Of a stretch of 6,760 bases of DNA, positions 1 to 5,160 are shown piece by piece (the stretch's first letter is position 1; the number at the start of each line of letters is the position of its first letter). A model generated the notes under the pieces. That model searched no databases, was not told the DNA's origin, and saw only the letters and a list, made by a program, of their open reading frames with translations. The DNA is from Archaeoglobales archaeon (GTDB lineage: Archaea; Halobacteriota; Archaeoglobi; Archaeoglobales; Archaeoglobaceae), in contig QMZD01000098.1 of NCBI GenBank assembly GCA_003662985.1, positions 1 through 6,760 of the forward strand. The letters run 5' to 3'. The position numbers were made by a program, and so were the translations under genes.

Positions 1-12
1 ATATTAAGAAGA

Positions 13-23
13 AAATATTTATA
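13..23 (+). promoter_or_regulatory. TATA-type promoter of the phenylacetate-CoA ligase gene
   Basis: An A/T-only stretch, AAATATTTATA, is preceded by the purine-rich AAGAAG. Its centre lies about 28 bp before the ATG at 47. Archaeal transcription usually starts about 25 bp downstream of the TATA centre, so the mRNA would begin within a few bases of the ATG. No Shine-Dalgarno sequence precedes that ATG, which agrees with a leaderless transcript. The window edge hides anything further upstream. Confidence 0.55.
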
Positions 24-46
24 GTGAGTGTGCAACTCCTCGTCAC

Positions 47-1336
47 ATGTTGTGGAGTAGCATAGAAGAGATGCCGATAAAAGATCTGAAGGAACTTCAA
101 AATAGGAAGTTGAAAGCACTAGTCCGTCACGCTTATACCAACTCTCCTTTTTATAGAAGGAGGCTGAAAGAAGAAGGAATAAATCCCTGGGATTTTGATG
201 GAATTAAAGATCTGGTAAAGCTTCCCTTCACAAAGAAACAGGATCTGAGGGACACCTATCCAACCGGTATGTTTGCTGTGCCATTGTCTCAGGTTGTGAG
301 GTATCATGCGTCAAGCGGGACAACGGGGAAGCCGACCGTTGTTGGATATACGGAGAATGACATAGAATGCTGGGTTGAAAGCTTATGTAGGAGTCTCAAT
401 GCCTGTGGGGTTGTTAGAGGAGATGTGATGCAGATAGCCTACGGCTATGGCCTCTTCACTGGCGGTCTGGGTTTCCATTATGCCGCAGAAAGACTGGGGG
501 CGGGTGTAATACCTATCTCAGCCGGTAACACCAAGAGGCAGATCGAGCTGATGAAAGATCTTAAAACAACCGTTATCGCGTGCACACCATCTTACATGCT
601 TTACCTTTCCGAATTCATGCTTAAGAATAAGGTTAATCTCTCAGAATTGAGTTTGAGAATGGGCATACTTGGAGCAGAGCCTTGGAGTGAAGAAACCAGA
701 AAGAGAATAGAGAATAAAACCGGAATAGAGGCATACGACGTGTATGGAACCTCCGAGCTCAGCGGTCCGCTATTCACGGAATGCACCGAGAAAGCGGGAT
801 TGCACGTATGGGCGGATCACTTCCTCATCGAGATAATAGATCCTGAGACCGGTGAGCAGCTTGGGGAGGGGGAAAAGGGAGAGCTTGTTGTTACAACTTT
901 GTCAAAGGAGGCTTTACCACTTATCAGGTGGAGAACGGGAGATATAACTTCTCTTGAAGAGGAAAAATGCCCCTGTGGAAGGACACATCCAAGAATTGGC
1001 AGGATAAGGGGAAGAAGTGATGATATGCTTATCGTAAGGGGTGTAAATGTCTTTCCGAGCCAGATAGAGCATGTACTTATGGAAATACCTGAGGTTGGAG
1101 AGCATTACATGATATACCTCGATAGAGAAAATGAGCTGGATGTGATGAAGATTCAAGTTGAGCTGAGAGATGCAGAGATAGACAGAGTATCGGATTTCTT
1201 GGAGCTTGAAAAAGAAATCGCATCAAGACTTAAAAGCACGCTTAACCTTTCGACAAAAGTTGAACTCGTAAATCCCGGGACGCTTGAAAGGTTTGAGGGA
1301 AAGGCCAAAAGGGTTGTTGATAGGAGAAAGATTTGA
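47..1336 (+). CDS. paaK: Phenylacetate-CoA ligase family adenylate-forming enzyme
   Basis: A 429-residue cytoplasmic acyl-CoA synthetase of the ANL superfamily. It activates an aryl or short-chain acid with ATP to an acyl-AMP and then forms the CoA thioester. Visible motifs: P-loop SSGTTGKPTVV (89-99), aromatic/Thr motif YDVYGTSE (230-237), RTGD hinge-side Asp motif (296-299), GRSDDMLIVRGVNVFPSQIE (322-341) at the mobile C-terminal domain, and the C-terminal EGKAKR with the candidate adenylation lysine K419. CPCGRTHPRIG (308-318) is typical of the PaaK branch. Length matches the family (about 430-440). The start is the first ATG after an in-frame TAA at 5-7, and the promoter position fits leaderless translation. 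It stands alone, with no other phenylacetate or aromatic pathway gene in view, so the true acid could be phenylacetate, indoleacetate, another arylacetate or benzoate-like. Archaeal genomes often carry several paralogues. Family assignment is firm; substrate is not. Confidence 0.93.
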   Translation: MLWSSIEEMPIKDLKELQNRKLKALVRHAYTNSPFYRRRLKEEGINPWDFDGIKDLVKLPFTKKQDLRDTYPTGMFAVPLSQVVRYHASSGTTGKPTVVGYTENDIECWVESLCRSLNACGVVRGDVMQIAYGYGLFTGGLGFHYAAERLGAGVIPISAGNTKRQIELMKDLKTTVIACTPSYMLYLSEFMLKNKVNLSELSLRMGILGAEPWSEETRKRIENKTGIEAYDVYGTSELSGPLFTECTEKAGLHVWADHFLIEIIDPETGEQLGEGEKGELVVTTLSKEALPLIRWRTGDITSLEEEKCPCGRTHPRIGRIRGRSDDMLIVRGVNVFPSQIEHVLMEIPEVGEHYMIYLDRENELDVMKIQVELRDAEIDRVSDFLELEKEIASRLKSTLNLSTKVELVNPGTLERFEGKAKRVVDRRKI

Positions 1337-1341
1337 ACAGC

Positions 1342-1914
1342 TCAAACCCTTCCTTTCGACTCGCCATGAACTATCGCGGTAGCTACCATGTGGGCAAGCC
1401 TGAGAGGTTCAGGGATATGACCTTCTCTGGTTGAAAGCCTGAGGTACGTTTCTGCCTCCTCTCTAGAACATCCCTTAATCTGGACATAAGTATTCTCGAT
1501 TTTTATAACTTCTCCAGCTCTCTTAATTACTTCCCACCTCTCCTCTCCATTTGAGACGTTTTTCAAGGCCTTTTTTATGGCTTCAAAGTCCGGATATTTT
1601 CGCATTACAACTATAACTGGTATTTTTGTCCTCTCGTTTATCTTTGAGATATCAACCGTGTTAAATCCGCCGAAGGTAAGTCCACTCAGAAAAATACACT
1701 TTAGCTGACTCCAGAACTTGGATTTTTTGAGCATAACCTCGATTTTTTCGGTCGAATTCATCCCATCGATTTCGATTCTATCAAACATGAAACCCTCTGG
1801 TAGGATTCCTGCCGTAACGCATCCTACTATAACAGCCTCCCCTCCTTTCAGCTCTGAAAAGCTACCGGAAAGCTTAAAACTATCATCAAACCCGACGAAT
1901 CTCCACTTTTTCAT
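1342..1914 (-). CDS. DUF99 family protein (UPF0215), endonuclease V-like fold
   Basis: A 190-residue protein of the mainly archaeal DUF99 family, classed as a distant homologue of endonuclease V; its function is not established. Motifs by eye: GFDDS (8-12), which corresponds to the first metal-binding Asp of EndoV; GLTFGGFNTVDI (78-89); PVIVVMRKYPD (99-109); and REGHIPEPLRLAHMVATAIV (163-182), where H175 in RLAH matches the EndoV active-site His. Where EndoV has Asp before the Gly of the second core strand (VDGQG), this protein has Ser77 (FLSGLT), so the metal site may be incomplete. The ATG overlaps the rpoL stop as ATGA, which points to translational coupling; no strong ribosome-binding site of its own is seen. 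It is the last gene of the operon and its TGA lies only 5 bp from the stop of the converging paaK-like gene. A role in nucleic-acid repair or RNA processing would suit the neighbours but is inference. Confidence 0.88.
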   Translation of the reverse strand: MKKWRFVGFDDSFKLSGSFSELKGGEAVIVGCVTAGILPEGFMFDRIEIDGMNSTEKIEVMLKKSKFWSQLKCIFLSGLTFGGFNTVDISKINERTKIPVIVVMRKYPDFEAIKKALKNVSNGEERWEVIKRAGEVIKIENTYVQIKGCSREEAETYLRLSTREGHIPEPLRLAHMVATAIVHGESKGRV

Positions 1915-2174
1915 CCTAGGATATCAAGAATTTCATCACATTCTCGTATGATAAACTCGTTCGCCCTCTTTATAGCATCCATTGGGTTTAAGCCATCTGT
2001 GCGTACAATCAGCTCCGCCTCATCTATGAGTGGATGTGGCACATCATATTTTGCCAGAAGAACCCCATCTACCTCTAGCAGAAAGTGTTGTAGGAGGTTG
2101 AGAAACGTGTGATCCTCCCCTCTAATCTTAATCCTCGCGTAGTTCTCATCAAGTTCGGTAATTTTTATCTCCAT
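1911..2174 (-). CDS. rpoL: DNA-directed RNA polymerase subunit L
   Basis: An 87-residue subunit of archaeal RNA polymerase, homologue of eukaryotic Rpb11 and of the dimerisation domain of bacterial alpha. It pairs with RpoD to form the assembly platform. The family signature GEDHTFLNLLQ is at 19-29, followed by the conserved YDVPHPLIDEAELIVRTDG (43-61) and a C-terminal amphipathic helix. Length matches family members (about 85-95). A TTG two codons upstream (2178-2180) directly follows an in-frame TGA. The ATG at 2172-2174 is preferred because a GGTGA ribosome-binding site (minus strand, 2181-2185) sits 6 nt before it but would abut the TTG. The gene overlaps the downstream DUF99 gene by ATGA and follows csl4 by 82 bp, a gap large enough to hold a secondary promoter. 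Confidence 0.95.
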   Translation of the reverse strand: MEIKITELDENYARIKIRGEDHTFLNLLQHFLLEVDGVLLAKYDVPHPLIDEAELIVRTDGLNPMDAIKRANEFIIRECDEILDILG

Positions 2175-2180
2175 CTCCAA

Positions 2181-2185
2181 TCACC
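2181..2185 (-). promoter_or_regulatory. Ribosome-binding site that decides the rpoL start
   Basis: Minus-strand GGTGA is complementary to the 3' end of archaeal 16S rRNA. It is 6 nt from the ATG at 2174 and 0 nt from the TTG at 2180, so it favours the ATG. Confidence 0.7.
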
Positions 2186-2217
2186 ATTTTATGGATCTCA
2201 AGTATTGAACCATTCTC

Positions 2218-2245
2218 AGTTATTAAACCTAGAGCTTTTAATTGT
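2218..2245 (-). promoter_or_regulatory. Possible internal promoter for rpoL-DUF99
   Basis: The 82-bp csl4-rpoL gap is A/T-rich. On the minus strand it holds AATTAAAAGC and TTTAATAA, either of which could act as a TATA element; TTTAATAA is centred about 49 bp before the rpoL ATG and would give a leader of about 22 nt. No good A-rich BRE precedes TTTAATAA, so this is weak. The other genes of the operon are almost touching, which is why this gap stands out. Confidence 0.25.
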
Positions 2246-2256
2246 TATTTTTACAC

Positions 2257-2802
2257 TCAATCCCATTTCCCTCTTCCGTAATCTGATGAGATTTTTCTGC
2301 TCTCAATGTTACCACACTTCGGACATTTAAGCTTATCTCCATCAACTACCAATTCAGTTTTGCAGTTTGAGCAAAGAGCCTTTACGACTCCCATATCCTT
2401 TCCCTTTGTTGATAGCTTTAAAAGCTCTGGATCGATTATCCTTGCTTTTATTATGTCCATGTATCGGACGGCCGAATCTAGATCTTTGAGGTATTCATTC
2501 TGCACGTTTGATATATGCAACGCTGCTATGCCGGTATGTCTGAGATCTCTATCATAGCCGGATTTCCTTGAAAGCTCAACGAGTGCGAGGGAGTTTCTAA
2601 CATCAACAACCCTGCCAAGAACGACATCACCCTTTTTAATCTCGGGAATCTTTTTTACGGACTCAACACTCAAAACCCTATCTTTGATCTTTAGTTTTCC
2701 TGCAACAGCGGCATAGAGTTCTCCTCCCTCCTCATAAACTCCCTCTCCACCAATGAATTCTTCAGCGTATCCAATTCTATCACCGGGAAACACGAATTTC
2801 AT
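2257..2802 (-). CDS. csl4: Exosome complex RNA-binding cap subunit Csl4
   Basis: A 181-residue cap subunit of the archaeal exosome, which sits on the Rrp41-Rrp42 ring and guides RNA for 3'-5' decay or tailing. Three parts are visible: an N-terminal beta-rich domain (about 1-50) opening with FVFPGDRIGYAEEFIGGEGVY, typical of Csl4; an S1 RNA-binding domain (about 56-131, from KKGDVVLGRVVDV to IIDPELLKLSTKGKDMG); and a C-terminal zinc ribbon with CSNC (C144, C147) and CPKC (C160, C163). All four cysteines are intact. Length is normal for the archaeal family. AAGGAG on the minus strand (2813-2818), inside the end of the upstream methylase gene, sits 10 nt before the ATG. The 6-bp gap after the methylase gene indicates cotranscription. 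In archaea csl4 is often found beside transcription and RNA-modification genes, as here. Confidence 0.95.
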   Translation of the reverse strand: MKFVFPGDRIGYAEEFIGGEGVYEEGGELYAAVAGKLKIKDRVLSVESVKKIPEIKKGDVVLGRVVDVRNSLALVELSRKSGYDRDLRHTGIAALHISNVQNEYLKDLDSAVRYMDIIKARIIDPELLKLSTKGKDMGVVKALCSNCKTELVVDGDKLKCPKCGNIESRKISSDYGRGKWD

Positions 2803-2808
2803 TCGGTA

Positions 2809-3414
2809 TCAACTCCTTCGAAATCTTTTTTCAATCCTGTAGACCTCTATTGGGATATATTTAAATTCTTTTTCATGAAATTCGTAGGTTCTTCTCAGCG
2901 GGATGCTGAATCTCCAGAGGTGTGTTATTTCAAAACCCTTTTCAGCTGCAAGCCTTTTAACGAACTTTTCACTTCCAGCAGAGTGTATCGAATAAATAAC
3001 CCTCGATATTTCGAGAGCTTTACTCAAGAAAGGCCTATCTGCATGTCTTGTTTTTATTCCGAAAGGAGGATTCATGATCGTGGTAAAATTTTTTCTCCTT
3101 GCTTCGAAATGTCTCACATCAGCTTGAATCAAGTCTATTTTAACTCCAAGCCTTTTTGAATTATTTTTTGCAATTGTAAGGGCTTTTCTATCGATGTCGA
3201 CTCCAATCACCCTTGCTCCCAACTTCCCAGCAGCTATGGCAAGCATTCCGGTGCCACAACCAAGGTCAATAACGAACTCCAGGTCTGAGAAGAGATAGGC
3301 ATTTGAAACTATGAAAGCGGCAAGAGGGGGAGGAGTGACATACTGTTCAAGCTGTATATCTGGAAAATCAAATCCTGATAGCTTTTCTAGTTCAATTTCA
3401 AGTTCTTTCTTCAC
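2809..3414 (-). CDS. METTL5-like SAM-dependent RNA methyltransferase
   Basis: A 201-residue class I methyltransferase. Seen: [11 protein letters not shown] (23-33, the QYxTP motif of METTL5-type enzymes), SAM-binding motif [12 protein letters not shown] (50-60), acidic GVDID (71-75) that holds the ribose, ADV (98-100) near the adenine, and the catalytic NPPFG (115-119), the signature of N6-adenine/exocyclic amine methylases. The rest ([26 protein letters not shown]) matches the C-terminus of this family. Human METTL5 makes m6A in 18S rRNA near the decoding site together with TRMT112; an equivalent 16S rRNA role here is inferred. The start is GTG at 3412-3414, with no other plausible start nearby and no ribosome-binding site. 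A BRE/TATA box centred about 22 bp upstream fits a leaderless mRNA. First gene of the methylase-csl4-rpoL-DUF99 operon. Family assignment is confident; target is not shown. Confidence 0.9.
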   Translation of the reverse strand: MKKELEIELEKLSGFDFPDIQLEQYVTPPPLAAFIVSNAYLFSDLEFVIDLGCGTGMLAIAAGKLGARVIGVDIDRKALTIAKNNSKRLGVKIDLIQADVRHFEARRKNFTTIMNPPFGIKTRHADRPFLSKALEISRVIYSIHSAGSEKFVKRLAAEKGFEITHLWRFSIPLRRTYEFHEKEFKYIPIEVYRIEKRFRRS

Positions 3415-3431
3415 GTTTTCTTTTCTGTCAA

Positions 3432-3452
3432 ATTAAATACATTTTTTTCGGT
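3432..3452 (-). promoter_or_regulatory. BRE/TATA promoter of the methylase-csl4-rpoL operon
   Basis: Read on the minus strand this is ACCGAAAAAAAT (BRE, 3441-3452) followed by GTATTTAAT (TATA, 3432-3440). It is a good match to the archaeal A-rich BRE plus TATA arrangement. The TATA centre is about 22 bp from the GTG at 3414, so transcription should begin at or very near the start codon. Confidence 0.65.
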
Positions 3453-3599
3453 CTAAATTCCGAGATAAAGTGCAACAGCTTTCACGAAACTTAGAGTCTT
3501 AAGGATGAGGATTAAAGCGAAAAAATTCTCTGCAGCAATTCTGACTTTACCTTTAATCTCCTTGACATCTTTTGTATAGCTCAAATAAACATGCTCCAT
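3453..3599 (-). CDS. Small hypothetical protein, 48 residues, hydrophobic C-terminal half
   Basis: No family is recognised. The polar N-terminal part (MEHVYLSYTKDVKEIKGKVR) is followed by a mostly hydrophobic stretch, IAAENFFALILILK (21-34) then TLSFVKAVALYLGI (35-48), interrupted by lysines 34 and 40. This would suit an amphipathic or membrane-associated helix. Support for a real gene: codon choice looks like the neighbours (AGA for Arg, G/A-rich first positions), and a BRE/TATA pair on the same strand is centred about 24 bp before the ATG, the same geometry as the neighbouring methylase promoter. The reading frame stays open 20 codons further upstream (to 3659), but that part is A/T-biased sequence overlapping the promoter. 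The stop lies 38 bp before the methylase GTG. The alternative is that the promoter drives a non-coding leader of the methylase operon. Confidence 0.42.
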   Translation of the reverse strand: MEHVYLSYTKDVKEIKGKVRIAAENFFALILILKTLSFVKAVALYLGI

Positions 3600-3618
3600 A
3601 TTCTTACCGAGGATTATT

Positions 3619-3637
3619 ATAATATAATTTTTTTGGT
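3619..3637 (-). promoter_or_regulatory. BRE/TATA promoter upstream of the small ORF
   Basis: On the minus strand, ACCAAAAAAA (BRE-like) runs into TTATATTAT (TATA, 3619-3627). It has the same layout as the methylase promoter 185 bp away. Predicted transcription starts at about 3597-3599, i.e. at the ATG of the 48-codon ORF. Confidence 0.5.
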
Positions 3638-3659
3638 GAGAAAAAATAATTATAGTCAT

Positions 3660-3784
3660 AATTTTAATGATAATGAGGAGGTTAACTGGATATTTTTTGG
3701 CTAACTTTAAAATTGAAGTAAAAACTATTCGTTGATATATTATTTAATTTATTTATTATCTACATGTTTACGAAAGCTTGCCTG
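3660..3784 (+). other. AT-rich spacer with no supported gene
   Basis: This part of the divergent intergenic region is strongly A/T-biased and carries stop codons in all useful frames. GAGGAGG at 3675-3681 looks like a ribosome-binding site but no start codon follows at a workable distance. No tRNA, C/D-box guide or CRISPR-type structure was seen. Confidence 0.5.
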
Positions 3785-3818
3785 ATCTCTAATGGAGTTT
3801 CTAGACATCTCTAAACTC
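3785..3818 (+). repeat. 22-bp-spaced direct repeat with overlapping inverted repeat (possible operator)
   Basis: The octamer ATCTCTAA occurs at 3785-3792 and again at 3807-3814, exactly 22 bp apart, close to two helical turns. Overlapping it, GAGTTT (3795-3800) and AAACTC (3813-3818) form an inverted repeat with a 12-nt spacer, inside which AGA (3803-3805) can pair with TCT (3810-3812). The element ends 28 bp before the BRE of the KaiC-array promoter, a usual place for an activator site. No regulator is identified. Short repeats in A/T-rich DNA can be chance. Confidence 0.4.
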
Positions 3819-3845
3819 AACCAAACTTTGTAGAGTAGCTTATAC

Positions 3846-3862
3846 GCGAAAAATTTTTAAAT
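3846..3862 (+). promoter_or_regulatory. BRE/TATA promoter of the KaiC-like operon
   Basis: GCGAAAAA (3846-3853, BRE) runs directly into TTTTTAAAT (3854-3862, TATA), close to the archaeal consensus. The centre is about 35 bp before the ATG at 3893, so transcription is expected near 3883-3885, giving a leader of about 9 nt that just includes the ribosome-binding sequence AGGTG (3883-3887), 5 nt from the ATG. Confidence 0.65.
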
Positions 3863-3892
3863 GAGAAAATTGTACGGAAAATAGGTGGTCAG

Positions 3893-4600
3893 ATGAAGCT
3901 TCCTTTTGGAATTGAGAAGTTAGATGATGTTCTGGGCGGGGGTCTGGACAAGGATACAATCAATCTAGTAATTGGTAGGAGTGGGGCTGGTAAAACAATC
4001 CTTGCCTCCCATTGGGCCGCTGAAGGCGCTAGAAATGGAGAGAACGTAGTTTATCTTGCTACAACTATGGGTAGGAAAAGTTGCGAGTCCTACCTAGGAA
4101 AGATGAAGTTTATGGAAGGTGTGTTTGATAGGATTCACTGGAGATTCGTTAGAATTGATGCGAAGTTTCTCCTACCCTTAACCCCGGAAAAGCTTGAAGA
4201 ATCCGTGGTGGCCACCATAAAAACGCAACCGAGAGACGTTGATCGGATAGTTGTCGATTCCGTAACTGACATGGATAAGGCACTTGGGGATCCGGTTCTA
4301 TATAGGTTGGCTCTGAGATATCTATCCAGACTTTTTCAAAAAAATGACGTCACCGCACTTTTTGTTGAAGAAGCACCATATATGCAAGAATGGAGTGAAA
4401 CTAAGAATCTTGCAGAATCTGTCATTCTCCTCGATATTCTAAGAGTTCCTGACGGTTACGCCAGAGCTTTGAGAATCCTCAAAAAGTACAGGACTGCTCA
4501 CCCTCTTGACTATATACCCTTCGAAATCACCGATCAAGGTATTGAAATTAGAGATGGAAAGTTTGTGAGAAGGAATTACGAATTCGAATATCGTGCTTGA
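3893..4600 (+). CDS. KaiC/RadA-superfamily ATPase, array gene 1
   Basis: A 235-residue single-domain RecA-fold protein of the KaiC/GvpD/RAD55 group. The opening PFGIEKLDDVLGGGLDKDTINLVIG (4-28) is the standard KaiC start. Walker A is GRSGAGKT (28-35), complete. Walker B is DRIVVDSVTDM (117-127) with D122. Near the C-terminus RALRILKKYRTAHPLDYIPFEITDQGIEI (191-219) matches the KaiC segment with basic residues before the IT..GI.I end. After the second strand, where KaiC has a pair of catalytic glutamates (S/T-x-E-E), this protein has VVYLATTMGRKS (52-63), with no acid. ATP binding is likely and hydrolysis doubtful unless a neighbouring subunit helps. No input or output domain is attached. First of four paralogues; the stop at 4598-4600 is 5 bp before the next ATG. 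Such proteins are thought to be signalling hubs in archaea; the specific role is unknown. Confidence 0.88.
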   Translation: MKLPFGIEKLDDVLGGGLDKDTINLVIGRSGAGKTILASHWAAEGARNGENVVYLATTMGRKSCESYLGKMKFMEGVFDRIHWRFVRIDAKFLLPLTPEKLEESVVATIKTQPRDVDRIVVDSVTDMDKALGDPVLYRLALRYLSRLFQKNDVTALFVEEAPYMQEWSETKNLAESVILLDILRVPDGYARALRILKKYRTAHPLDYIPFEITDQGIEIRDGKFVRRNYEFEYRA

Positions 4601-4605
4601 TTGAT

Positions 4606-5160
4606 ATGGAAGTAACAGAAAGGATTGATAGGGCTATTGAAGAAGGTTCCGAGATAATTCTGGTAATAGTGGAATCAAAGAGGTATGTTAAGGCGAGTTT
4701 GGAAATCTTAAAGTATCTAACGGAAAGGGCTGAAGGAGTTTTCGTGACTCTGAACAGACCCTACTCATCCCTTAAAAAGTTGATGACAAAAGAGGGGATA
4801 GATATCAATAAGATCATCTTTATAGATAGCATCACCAGACAACTCGGTGGGGAAGAGGTTGATTCGGAAAGGTGCGTTTATTTGAATTCTCCCGATCCAA
4901 CTCAGATTCAGATGGCGATAGAGCAAACTATGGACAGAATATTTACCGAAAATAGGTTTATTTACATTGATTCTCTCTCAACGATATCCCTCTACAAATC
5001 GTTTGAAACTCTGCTAAAATTCATAAGGTATATCACGGGAAAAATCAGAATAAAAGGGTTTATAGGAACAATTTTCTCCATTGAGAAAGAAATTGACGAC
5101 ATATACTACTCGCAAATAGCATTGATGGTTGATGAAGTTATAGAGGTGAACGGTAAGTGA
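4606..5160 (+). CDS. P-loop-less KaiC/RecA-fold protein, array gene 2
   Basis: A 184-residue protein that follows the KaiC fold but has lost the nucleotide site. The strand that normally ends in Walker A reads SEIILVIVESKRYVKASLEIL (15-35), with no GxxxxGK[ST]. The second-strand region GVFVTLNRPYSSLKKLMTKEGID (44-66) and KIIFIDSIT (69-77) follow KaiC order, then NSPDPTQIQMAIEQTM (94-109), and a Walker B-like strand RFIYIDSLSTIS (117-128) that keeps D122. The C-terminal strands (GFIGTIFSIE, IALMVDEVIEV) complete a RecA-like sheet. From memory it resembles the P-loop-less family next to KaiC-like genes in haloarchaea (DUF7504-type); this needs a profile search. The start is uncertain: the ATG at 4606 is chosen, but an in-frame TTG at 4597 overlaps the previous stop (TTGA) and would add three residues. 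Neither has a clear ribosome-binding site. Likely a non-catalytic partner of its neighbours (inference). Confidence 0.78.
   Translation: MEVTERIDRAIEEGSEIILVIVESKRYVKASLEILKYLTERAEGVFVTLNRPYSSLKKLMTKEGIDINKIIFIDSITRQLGGEEVDSERCVYLNSPDPTQIQMAIEQTMDRIFTENRFIYIDSLSTISLYKSFETLLKFIRYITGKIRIKGFIGTIFSIEKEIDDIYYSQIALMVDEVIEVNGK
5143..5149 (+). promoter_or_regulatory. Strong ribosome-binding site fixing the GTG start of array gene 3
   Basis: GAGGTGA lies inside the end of array gene 2, 7 nt before the GTG at 5157. It is the best Shine-Dalgarno match in the operon and supports a GTGA start/stop overlap between genes 2 and 3. Confidence 0.75.

Noticed and set aside
3600..3659. Upstream extension of the small minus-strand ORF by 20 codons
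   Set aside because: It overlaps the BRE/TATA promoter and its residues (repeated Ile, Lys, Asn) reflect A/T bias.
3682..3706. GTTA...TAAC inverted repeat flanking a T-run
   Set aside because: Only four pairs in an A/T-rich stretch, which is expected by chance.
3673..3735. Short plus-strand ORF of 20 codons (ATG at 3673) containing GAGGAGG
   Set aside because: Very short and in A/T-biased sequence. The ribosome-binding-like GAGGAGG falls inside the ORF, not before it. No recognisable product.
3660..3785. Possible C/D-box guide RNA (ATGATAA near 3666 and CTGA near 3782)
   Set aside because: The C-box match is imperfect, the boxes are about 110 nt apart, and no internal C'/D' boxes were found.
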